Shown here: positions 24,360-31,662 of the stretch, piece by piece
Layout of the letters: every line of letters begins with the position of its first letter
Numbering within the stretch: position 1 is the stretch's first letter
NCBI RefSeq assembly: GCF_010667645.1
Contig: NZ_WHZV01000001.1
Span: 265,254 to 329,253, forward strand
Length of the DNA stretch: 64,000 nucleotides
Direction: 5' to 3'
Source of the DNA: Bifidobacterium platyrrhinorum
GTDB lineage: Bacteria; Actinomycetota; Actinomycetes; Actinomycetales; Bifidobacteriaceae
The notes under the pieces: generated by a model
The model's database searches: none
Seen by the model: only the letters and a program-made list of their open reading frames with translations
What the model was told of the DNA's origin: nothing
Program-made: the position numbers and the translations under genes

Positions 24360-25961
24360 TCAGTCCACCGGACTGGCCGCTTCACGGCTCCGCATCCATT
24401 CCTCGACGTCGTCGATCTGCTTCGGGATGCCGGCGGAGATCCATTCGGGGCCGTCCTCGGTCATGAGCACGTCGTCCTCGATGCGGATGCCGATGCCGCG
24501 GTACTCCGGCGGGATGAGCAGGTCGTCCTCGCGGAAGTACAGGCCCGGCTCGATCGTGAAGATCATGCCCGGGCGGATCGGCGCTCCCTGGTAGGACTCG
24601 AAACGGGCCTGCGCGCAGTCGTGCACGTCGAGGCCCAGATGGTGCGCCACGCCGCAGGCGAGCCAGCGGCGGTGCTGCTGGCCTTCGGGGGAGAGGGACT
24701 CCTCCACGTCCACCGGCAGCAGCCCCCACTCATGCAAGCGCTCGGCGATCACGCGCATGCAGGCGTGGTGGATGTCCGAATACGTGGCGCCCGGCTTCGC
24801 CGCCTCGAACCCGGCCTGCTGGGAGTCCAGCACCGCCTGGTAGAGGCGCTTCTGCAGGTCGGTGAACCTGCCGTTCGTCGGGAAGGTGCGGGTGATGTCC
24901 GCCGTGTACAGCGAATCGACCTCGACGCCGGCGTCGACGAGCAGCATGTCGCCGCTCCTCACCACGCCCGTGTTGCGCATCCAATGCAGGATCGGGGCGT
25001 GCGGGCCGGAGGCGACGATCGAGTCGTAGCCGACCGTGTTGCCCAGTTCGCGCGACACCGCGTTGAACGCGCCTTCGAGGATGCGCTCCGAACGCGGCTT
25101 GTCGAGCGCCTTCGGCAGCGAGGAGAGCAGACGGTCGAAGCCCGCCTTCGTGGCCGCCACCGCCTTGCGCATCTCGCCGATCTCGTACGCGTCCTTGACC
25201 ATGCGCGCCTCGGACGTGAACTCGTAAAGCTTGTCGTCCGCGGCGGCGTCGCGGTCCGGGTCGGCCGCGCCGTTCGCCTCGCGCACGGATTCGACGAGCG
25301 CGGTGACCTGCGGGTCGGTCCCGCGCATGACGCGCACGCGCACCGCGCCCGCCTCGCCGCCGACGTCCTTGGATAGGGCGTCGGCCAGCTGGGCGATGTC
25401 ATGGGTCTCGATGCCGGTCATCGCCGCCATCTCCTTGAGGCCGGCGCGCGGCCCCACCCAGTATTCGCCGTAATGGGCGTTCATGAAGAAATCGGTGGTG
25501 GAGTTGTCGGCGCGCGGGGCGACGAACAGCTCCGGCACGTGCGTCTCGCCGGCCTTCGCCTCCGGCGAATCCGGGTCGACCGGGTTGAGCACGAGCACCG
25601 CGCCCGCCTCGTAGTCCACGCCGAGGCCCGTGTAGTAGGCGAACGCCGTGTCCGGGCGGAACATGTAGTCGCAGTCGTTGTTGCGCACCTTGGGCTGCCC
25701 GGCCGGGATCACCAGACGTTCGCCGGGGAACGCCGCGCCCAGGGCCTTCAGGCGCGCGGGCGTGAACTTCGAGGATTCCAGCGGCTCGATGTCGGGCTCG
25801 TCGCCCGCCCAGCCGGAGCGCATGAACTCCTTGAACGCCTCGGACCGCGGGCGCAGCGAACGGTTGTTCACACGGTCGCTCATCGCCTGGTCCGGGCCCG
25901 GCGCGCTCGCGCGTTCCTCGGCCTCGTACTCCCTGTCCTTGTCGGTGACCACTTCACCCAT
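24360..25961 (-). CDS. pepP: Aminopeptidase P (Xaa-Pro aminopeptidase)
   Basis: A 533-residue pita-bread-fold metallopeptidase that removes the residue before proline from peptide N-termini. The dinuclear metal ligands are all visible: Asp in LLVDAGVEVDS, Asp in YTADITRTF, His in HHLGLDVHD, Glu in FTIEPGLYF and Glu in GIRIEDDVL. The N-terminal half is the usual creatinase-like domain (about 40-230), with an extra charged N-terminal tail of about 40 residues. The start follows AAGGAGT. Cytoplasmic. Confidence 0.92.
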   Translation of the reverse strand: MGEVVTDKDREYEAEERASAPGPDQAMSDRVNNRSLRPRSEAFKEFMRSGWAGDEPDIEPLESSKFTPARLKALGAAFPGERLVIPAGQPKVRNNDCDYMFRPDTAFAYYTGLGVDYEAGAVLVLNPVDPDSPEAKAGETHVPELFVAPRADNSTTDFFMNAHYGEYWVGPRAGLKEMAAMTGIETHDIAQLADALSKDVGGEAGAVRVRVMRGTDPQVTALVESVREANGAADPDRDAAADDKLYEFTSEARMVKDAYEIGEMRKAVAATKAGFDRLLSSLPKALDKPRSERILEGAFNAVSRELGNTVGYDSIVASGPHAPILHWMRNTGVVRSGDMLLVDAGVEVDSLYTADITRTFPTNGRFTDLQKRLYQAVLDSQQAGFEAAKPGATYSDIHHACMRVIAERLHEWGLLPVDVEESLSPEGQQHRRWLACGVAHHLGLDVHDCAQARFESYQGAPIRPGMIFTIEPGLYFREDDLLIPPEYRGIGIRIEDDVLMTEDGPEWISAGIPKQIDDVEEWMRSREAASPVD

Positions 25962-26005
25962 GTATGCACTCCTTGACGGATGGTCCTGTTACCGCTCCCA
26001 TCCTA

Positions 26006-26037
26006 GTCGCCCCCCCGGCGTGAACCCGGGGGGCGAC
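26006..26037. terminator. Terminator after the aldo/keto reductase gene
   Basis: GTCGCCCCCC (26006-26015) pairs with GGGGGGCGAC (26028-26037), just past the minus-strand stop and before the pepP start. Confidence 0.7.
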
Positions 26038-26045
26038 GGATCGGG

Positions 26046-26903
26046 TCAGTCCTCCTCGTGCCAGCGCGGGTTCTGGCCGAACGTGTAGCCTTCCGGATTG
26101 TCCATCGCGGCGATGTCGCGCATGTCCTGCTCGTCGAGCGCGAATCCGGTCAGGTCGAGGTTCGCGCGCTGGCGTTCGCGGTGCATCGACTTCGGGATCG
26201 CCACGTCGCCCAGCTGGATGTGCCAGCGCAGGATCGCGGCGACGGGGGAGACGCCGTGCTTGGCGGCGATGCGTGTGACCGTCGGGTCCTTGAGCATCTG
26301 GTTGGCGCGTCCCAGCGGGCTCCACGCCTCGGTGATGATGCCGTGCGCCTCGTCGTAGGCGCGCTGCTCGTCCTGCTGGAAGAACGGGTGCAGCTCCACT
26401 TGGTTGACCGCGGGCGTCACGCCGGTGGCGCGGATGAGCAGGTCGATGTGGCCCGGCAGGAAGTTGCTCACGCCGATGTGCCTGACGACGCCCTGCTTCT
26501 GTGCGTCGACGAGCGCCTGCCATGCTTCGACGAACTGCCCCTGCGACGGGTTCGGCCAGTGGATGAGATAGAGGTCGATGTAGTCGAGGCCCATGCGCGC
26601 CACCGACTCCTCGATGGTCGCGCGCGCCTGGTCGTACCGGTGGTGGCGCCCGGGCAGCTTCGAGGCGACGATGATGTCCTCGCGGGGCACGTCGGATTCG
26701 CGGATCGCCTTGCCGACCACGCCCTCGTTCTCGTAGTTGAACGCCGAATCGACGAGACGGTAGCCGACCTCGAGCGCCGACCTGATCGCCTCCACGCCGG
26801 CGAAGCCGTTCACCTTGTACGTGCCGAAGCCGATGGCCGGCAGTTCCAGCCCGTCATGCGCGCGGCGCACGGGGATGGCCGGAGGATCGAGCAATGTTGC
26901 CAT
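26046..26903 (-). CDS. Aldo/keto reductase
   Basis: A 285-residue NADPH-dependent reductase of the AKR superfamily (DkgA/2,5-diketo-gluconate reductase-like). The catalytic tetrad is present: Asp in LVDSAFNYENE, Tyr in the same block, Lys in ASKLPG, His in LIHWPNP. The cofactor-binding motif IPKSMHRERQRANL follows near residues 235-248. The start follows GAAGGGAA. It is a single gene between terminators. The physiological substrate is not predictable. Confidence 0.9.
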   Translation of the reverse strand: MATLLDPPAIPVRRAHDGLELPAIGFGTYKVNGFAGVEAIRSALEVGYRLVDSAFNYENEGVVGKAIRESDVPREDIIVASKLPGRHHRYDQARATIEESVARMGLDYIDLYLIHWPNPSQGQFVEAWQALVDAQKQGVVRHIGVSNFLPGHIDLLIRATGVTPAVNQVELHPFFQQDEQRAYDEAHGIITEAWSPLGRANQMLKDPTVTRIAAKHGVSPVAAILRWHIQLGDVAIPKSMHRERQRANLDLTGFALDEQDMRDIAAMDNPEGYTFGQNPRWHEED

Positions 26904-27027
26904 GATGGTTCCCTTCGTTGGTCATATGGTCGTATGGTGCGGGCGGATCCGCCGCATCCCCACCAACTCTACGCGCGTCCGGCCGTCCGCGCCCCGGGAT
27001 TCACGACACGCCCAATCGCTGCGATTT

Positions 27028-27045
27028 CCGGTAGATATCTACCGG
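27028..27045. promoter_or_regulatory. 18-bp perfect palindrome before the SWIM gene
   Basis: CCGGTAGATATCTACCGG is its own reverse complement. It is 45 bases upstream of the SWIM-protein start, in the gap divergent from the aldo/keto reductase gene. It is a likely operator, with its cognate factor unknown. Confidence 0.6.
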
Positions 27046-27089
27046 TTCCCGTCGCCTGCGGTGATGATGGTCGCCAAGGAGGTGCCGCG

Positions 27090-28280
27090 ATGTGCCATAT
27101 GGATGATGATTTCCACTCCCTGTTCGAGCCCAGGATGCTTGATCGGGGCGAAGCGTATTACGATGCCGGCAGGGTCGACCGGCCCGAGGAGGTCGCGGGC
27201 GGGCTCTGGCACGCCGTGGTGCGAGGATCCGAGGACTACCAGGTCGATGTGAGGCTGCGCCACGGCAGGTTGGTCTCGGCCGCATGCACCTGCCCGTACG
27301 CCCGCCGGAACACGTCCTACTGCAAGCATGTCGCCGGCGTCATGTTCGCGATGGACGCGGGGTCGCGCCATGCGGGGGAACCGGAGGGGATCTTCCCGGG
27401 GGAGGCGTCGCGGTGCGTTGAGGAATATCTCGGGAACGAATTCCCGGGCCGCGGAAGGATGAAGGAGATGGACTGGAGAACGGTCCGGATTCTCCTGGAG
27501 AAGATGTACCGTCTGCCGGATCTGGACGGCATGCTGGCCCATTCCTTCATGACCGCTTCGAGGGAGAAGGGCCCCGGCCGCGGCGGTCCGGCATCGGGGG
27601 CCATGCGGTCCATGTCGCCGGGCATGTCGCCGACGCGTCTGGACGAACTGCCCCATGCGTGGCTGACCCTGCTGGAGGCCGCGTACGAGCACCTCCACGA
27701 CGAAAAGGGCCTGCGCCGGCTGTACGCGTATTACATCCTCATCGCCCGTACCGATCCGGAATCCACATACGTGGGGAGGCTGCGGCGTCTCAGCGGGGAC
27801 CATTGGCGCGAGGACCGGGACATGATCGTGGCGTTGTATGAGCGGCACGGGTGCGACCTGCCCGAAGGCTTGGAAAACCCCGCGTACGAACGGCTGCTGC
27901 GCGAGGAGCGCCTGCCCGAAGCGGCGTTCCTGTACGCCGACGACAACTCCAGAGACGTGATGATGCGCATGCTGGACGTCATCGCGTGGGACCCCGAATG
28001 CGCGTGGATGGCGAAACACCGGCTGCTGGAGACCCTGCATGATTCGGATTCGGACATCTACGCGGACGACGGCACGCGATCCGTCGGCCGCGTGGGCCGG
28101 TGGATCCGTCGAATCGAATCCGCGTACGGCTATGACGAGGCCCGGGCGATCTGTACGTCGATCATCGGCATGTTCCCGCGGCGCATGAATCTGCGTCACG
28201 AACTGTCCGAATATCTCGTCGACGAACACGATGCCTGCGCACGCATGAACGGTGCCGTCGGGGCCGTATCGAGGCCCTGA
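27090..28280 (+). CDS. SWIM zinc-finger protein of unknown function
   Basis: A 396-residue protein. The N-terminal SWIM finger reads CTCPYARRNTSYCKH (C-x-C...C-x-H) at about residues 68-82, preceded by a region (LFEPRMLDRGEAYYDAG) typical of SWIM proteins. The rest is mostly helical, rich in charged and aromatic residues, with no recognised catalytic motif. The ATG at 27090 is set by AAGGAGGTG at 27076-27084; the frame is open much further upstream but overlaps the opposite-strand reductase. SWIM fingers bind DNA or proteins, so a regulatory or nucleic-acid role is possible but unproven. A hairpin overlaps its 3' end. Confidence 0.8.
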   Translation: MCHMDDDFHSLFEPRMLDRGEAYYDAGRVDRPEEVAGGLWHAVVRGSEDYQVDVRLRHGRLVSAACTCPYARRNTSYCKHVAGVMFAMDAGSRHAGEPEGIFPGEASRCVEEYLGNEFPGRGRMKEMDWRTVRILLEKMYRLPDLDGMLAHSFMTASREKGPGRGGPASGAMRSMSPGMSPTRLDELPHAWLTLLEAAYEHLHDEKGLRRLYAYYILIARTDPESTYVGRLRRLSGDHWREDRDMIVALYERHGCDLPEGLENPAYERLLREERLPEAAFLYADDNSRDVMMRMLDVIAWDPECAWMAKHRLLETLHDSDSDIYADDGTRSVGRVGRWIRRIESAYGYDEARAICTSIIGMFPRRMNLRHELSEYLVDEHDACARMNGAVGAVSRP

Positions 28281-28288
28281 CGGCACCG
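28250..28288 (+). terminator. Terminator overlapping the end of the SWIM gene
   Basis: CGGTGCCGTC (28250-28259) pairs with GACGGCACCG (28279-28288), with inner GGCC pairs. The last codons of the SWIM gene lie inside the structure. Confidence 0.6.
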
Positions 28289-28344
28289 CTTCCCACGGCC
28301 GGCACCGGCATCGTGGACGGGAAGCCGTGGAATAATGCCGTGGT

Positions 28345-29205
28345 ATGGAACGTCCAGGCAGGAACGGCGCAGTGAACGACGTGCTCAGGATCGCGGTCGC
28401 GCAGTTCGCGGTGGTGAAGGATCCGGCGTCGAATCTCACGGCCATCGAGGGATATGCGCGGCGTGCGGCGGAAGGCGGCGCACGGCTGCTGCTCCTGCCG
28501 GAGGGGCTGGTCGCGCGCGACGACGGGGACCCGTCGTATACGGCGCGCATGGCGCAGCCGTTGGACGGGCCGTTCGTCACGGGGCTGCGCCGTATCGGTG
28601 AACGGCATGGCATCACGTTGATGGGCACCGTGCACGTGCCGGGGGCGGGTGGAGCTGGCGCGGACGGGCCGAAGGCCGCGGGACGGCGGGTGTCCAACGT
28701 GTTCGTCGTCATCCGCGGCGGCGGGATCGCCGCGACCTACCGCAAACTCCACCTGTACGACGCGTTCGCGGAACGCGAATCCGACACGGTCGAACCGGGC
28801 GACATGCTTCCCCCGATCGTGGACGTCGACGGGTGGCGCATCGGCGTGATGACCTGCTACGACCTGCGGTTCCCCGAGACGGCGCGCTCGCTGGCCGTGC
28901 GCGGCGCCGACGCGATCGCGGTCTCGGCCGCATGGGTGCGTGGCCCGCGCAAGGAACGCCACTGGGAGGTCATGGCCGCCGCCCGCGCGTTGGAGAACAC
29001 CTGCTATGTGCTCGCATGCAGCGGAACAGGGGCGAGGACCATCGGCCTGAGCCGCGTCATCGACCCGCTCGGCGAAGTCGTCGCCGCGGCGGGCCCGCAG
29101 CCGGCGCTCATCACCGCCGGACTCCGACGCGATACGCTTGCCGCCGCACGGCGTGAGCTTCCCGTCCTCGCCAACCGCCGTTTCGCCGACCCGGCCCTGG
29201 CCTAG
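28345..29205 (+). CDS. Nitrilase-superfamily amidase (Nit/omega-amidase type)
   Basis: A 286-residue carbon-nitrogen hydrolase with the Glu-Lys-Cys triad: Glu in LLLPEG, Lys in YRKLHL and Cys in MTCYDLRFPE. The latter block is characteristic of the Nit1/YafV group (deaminated glutathione amidase or omega-amidase), so a metabolite-repair role is plausible. The ATG at 28345 has an AATAAT box nine bases before it and no ribosome site, fitting a leaderless transcript. A GTG at 28372 with AGGCAGGAA upstream is an alternative start. There is a glycine/alanine-rich loop at about 102-116. Confidence 0.85.
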   Translation: MERPGRNGAVNDVLRIAVAQFAVVKDPASNLTAIEGYARRAAEGGARLLLLPEGLVARDDGDPSYTARMAQPLDGPFVTGLRRIGERHGITLMGTVHVPGAGGAGADGPKAAGRRVSNVFVVIRGGGIAATYRKLHLYDAFAERESDTVEPGDMLPPIVDVDGWRIGVMTCYDLRFPETARSLAVRGADAIAVSAAWVRGPRKERHWEVMAAARALENTCYVLACSGTGARTIGLSRVIDPLGEVVAAAGPQPALITAGLRRDTLAAARRELPVLANRRFADPALA

Positions 29206-29578
29206 TCCCCGGTCCGTTCCACGTCCGGCATCCGGTCTTTTCGGTCCCTTCCGTCCGTCGGCATATCGAGATGGGTGGTACGGGGCGTGGCGCCGTCATG
29301 CCCGTGGAACCAGTCGGCGACCCGGATTTCGCTCACCGGTTCGAGACCCCACGCGTCGAGACCCACGTTGAGCGCCTCCGGGCGTGCGCCGTCGGGCGTG
29401 AGCTGATGCGTGTGCCCGTAGAGGAGCCGACGCCCTTCGCCCAATCCTCGGTGGCCTTGCGCCCCTGATCGGCGAGCAGCGCGGCATAGCGCGTGCGGCC
29501 GGGGTCGAACCTCGCGAATCCGCGCAGCACGCTCACCAGCGGATGCCCGAAATGCGTGTCGGTGGTGAAATACCTCAT
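29202..29578 (-). pseudogene. Metallophosphoesterase with internal deletion and frameshift
   Basis: The 5' part, from ATG 29578 with AAGGAGC upstream, encodes MRYFTTDTHFGHPLVSVLRG and continues to about 29434. The 3' part, in another frame from about 29444, encodes RRLLYGHTHQLTPDGARP and ends at 29202. The N-terminal D-x-H motif (DTHFGH) and C-terminal GHTH motif survive. The central GD and GNHD metal-ligand blocks of the calcineurin-like fold are missing. The total coding capacity of about 125 residues is well short of the roughly 180-190 usual for this type. The gene is therefore broken by an internal deletion that also shifted the frame. Sequencing error alone would not explain the missing middle. 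Confidence 0.75.
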
Positions 29579-30091
29579 ATCGTCGCTCCTTGCCCGGAAT
29601 GGAATGTGCCGCATGCCTCCTCGGATCTCCAATCTAGTGGCGGGGATGTCAATGATCGCCGGCATCGGGTTGGTTGGTGCTGTCGTTGGCGAGTATGTCT
29701 TTCCCCGTCGTTTCCATGCCAAGGTTGGCACGGTTCCTCCGTTTGAGGGCCGCCCCGCGTCGTTTCCATGCCATGGTTGGAGGAACGGTGACGCCAGGAG
29801 GGGGTTGAGCGTCGGTTGCGTGCCGTCCTTGGCGCGGTGCCGACGGTGATGAGCGGCCGGCGAACGGATGGCATATGACGACAGGGGGTCGGCTATCATT
29901 GTGGGGTTTGGGCATGTGAAGGCCATACGGCCGGACCGGACGGGGAACCCACCCGGATGGGGAGATCACCCGAATGGGAACCGCCGTCGGGAGGATTCCC
30001 GTCCGGGAGCCCCGGCCGCAGGCGGAACCCCGCCGGAATACCGGCCGTGGCACGGCAACGGCACAGAAGAACAAGCAGGAGCACAGGAACC
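29579..30091. other. 513-base gap: repeats and folC leader
   Basis: No supported gene. It holds a pair of 23-base direct repeats (29706-29728 and 29758-29780). A -10-like TATCAT near 29893 may start folC transcription. The stretch from about 29940 to 30060 has several inverted repeats, suggesting a long structured 5' leader. Confidence 0.6.
29706..29780. repeat. Pair of 23-bp direct repeats with inverted segment between
   Basis: CGTCGTTTCCATGCCAAGG and CGTCGTTTCCATGCCATGG begin the two copies (29706-29728 and 29758-29780), which differ at one base over 23. Between and beside them GGTTCCTCC (29732-29740) and GGAGGAAC form an inverted pair. Only two copies exist, so this is not a CRISPR array. 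Confidence 0.75.
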
Positions 30092-31648
30092 ATGTCATTC
30101 GAGCATCCGAACAGGAACAACGAGACCATCAGGGACGTCGAGCTGGACATCATGAGCCGCCCGCCGGAGCACAACACCACGAACCTCGACCTGGACCGCA
30201 TGAACCTGATGCTCGACGTGCTGGGCCACCCGGAGGAGTCCTTCCGCGTGATCCACGTGACCGGCACCAACGGCAAGGGGTCCACCGCGCGCATGGCCGA
30301 GGCCATCTGCCGCGCCTACGGCATGCGCACCGGCCTGTACACCTCCCCGCATCTGGAGAAGGTCAACGAGCGCATCGCCATCGACGGCCAGCAGCTCTCC
30401 GACGACGACTTCATCGACGCATGGGACCAGATCAAGGACCTCGTCGCGCTCGTCGACCGGAAGATGGAGGAGCAGGGCAAGCCGCGCATGAGCTTCTTCG
30501 AGGTGCTCACCGCCATGGCCATCTGGAAGTTCGCCGACGCCCCGGTCGACGTGGCCATCGTCGAGGTCGGCATGGGCGGCGCCTGGGACGCCACCAACGT
30601 GCTCGACGCGGACGCCGCGATCATCGGCCCGGTCGACATGGACCACATGAAGTGGCTGGGCAATACCGTAGAGGAGATCGCCACCGAGAAGGCCGGCATC
30701 ATCAAGCCCGACTGCACGGCCGTCATCGGCCCCCAGCCGCACGAGGAGGCCGTCATGCCGATCATCGAGGCGGCCGCCGAACGCAACCATGCGAAGCTCG
30801 TGCGCGACGGCTACGAGATGGAGGTCGTCAGCCGCATGCCCGCCGTCGGCGGCCAGGTCGCCACCCTGTCCACGCCGCTCGGCACGTACACCGAGGTGCC
30901 GATCGCCAAGTTCGGCGAGCACCAGGCGCACAACGCGCTCTCCGCGCTCGCCGCCTGCGAGGCCGTGATCCCCGTCTCCGGCGCGTTGGACGGCGACATC
31001 GTCGCCGAGGCGCTCTCCAGCGTGAGGATCCCGGGCCGCATCGAGCAGATCCGCACCTCGCCGACGATCATCGTGGACGGAGGCCACAACGTGAACGCCG
31101 CCGAATCGCTGCGCGCCGCCATCGAGGAGAACTACCACTTCGAACAGCTGGTCGGCGTGATCGCCATGATGGAGGACAAGCAGGTCGAGGAATACCTCGG
31201 CGTGCTCGAACCGGTCCTGAGCCAGGTGGTCGTCACCGAGAACTCGTGGCGCGACCGCGTCATGTCCGCCGACGACCTCGAGAGGATCGCCGTGGGCGTG
31301 TTCGGGCGCGACCGCGTCATCAAGGAGCCGGAACTGCCGGACGCGATCCAGACCGCCGTCAACCTCGTCGACGAGGCGGACGAGCTGGGCGTCGGCTACG
31401 GGCACGGCGTGCTCATCTGCGGCAGCTTCGTCACCGCGGGCGACGCCCGCGAGATGCTCAAGGAGCATGCGAGCCCGGTCATGGCCAAGGCGATGAGCAT
31501 CCACCAGCCGGTCGTCGAGCCGGACGACGGCGACGCCGACGAGGATGGCGACGCCGACGTGCTCGGAGGTCTGTTCGGCGGCGAGGAGCGGCCCTCCGCC
31601 GGCACCGACGCAAGCGCCGGCACCGACACCGCCGACAAGGCCGAGTAA
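30092..31648 (+). CDS. folC: Folylpolyglutamate synthase/dihydrofolate synthase
   Basis: A 518-residue Mur-ligase-like enzyme that adds glutamate to dihydropteroate or folates. The ATP-binding loop VTGTNGKGSTARM is at about 56-68, SPHLEKVNERI follows, and GGAWDATNV marks the metal/omega-loop region. The C-terminus carries an extra acidic, Ala/Asp-rich tail of about 40 residues beyond the usual end. The ATG at 30092 has AGGAG ten bases upstream; a longer in-frame start at 29957 lies within the structured leader. smc follows 14 bases later, so both are probably one transcript. Confidence 0.92.
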   Translation: MSFEHPNRNNETIRDVELDIMSRPPEHNTTNLDLDRMNLMLDVLGHPEESFRVIHVTGTNGKGSTARMAEAICRAYGMRTGLYTSPHLEKVNERIAIDGQQLSDDDFIDAWDQIKDLVALVDRKMEEQGKPRMSFFEVLTAMAIWKFADAPVDVAIVEVGMGGAWDATNVLDADAAIIGPVDMDHMKWLGNTVEEIATEKAGIIKPDCTAVIGPQPHEEAVMPIIEAAAERNHAKLVRDGYEMEVVSRMPAVGGQVATLSTPLGTYTEVPIAKFGEHQAHNALSALAACEAVIPVSGALDGDIVAEALSSVRIPGRIEQIRTSPTIIVDGGHNVNAAESLRAAIEENYHFEQLVGVIAMMEDKQVEEYLGVLEPVLSQVVVTENSWRDRVMSADDLERIAVGVFGRDRVIKEPELPDAIQTAVNLVDEADELGVGYGHGVLICGSFVTAGDAREMLKEHASPVMAKAMSIHQPVVEPDDGDADEDGDADVLGGLFGGEERPSAGTDASAGTDTADKAE

Positions 31649-31662
31649 AGGACGACCAAGGG

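Noticed and set aside
29706..29780. CRISPR array
   Set aside because: Only two imperfect copies and no cas genes nearby.
29974..31662. Upstream extension of the smc frame across folC
   Set aside because: Translation gives Arg/Pro-rich shadow sequence. The conserved SMC N-terminus begins exactly at the GTG at 31663.
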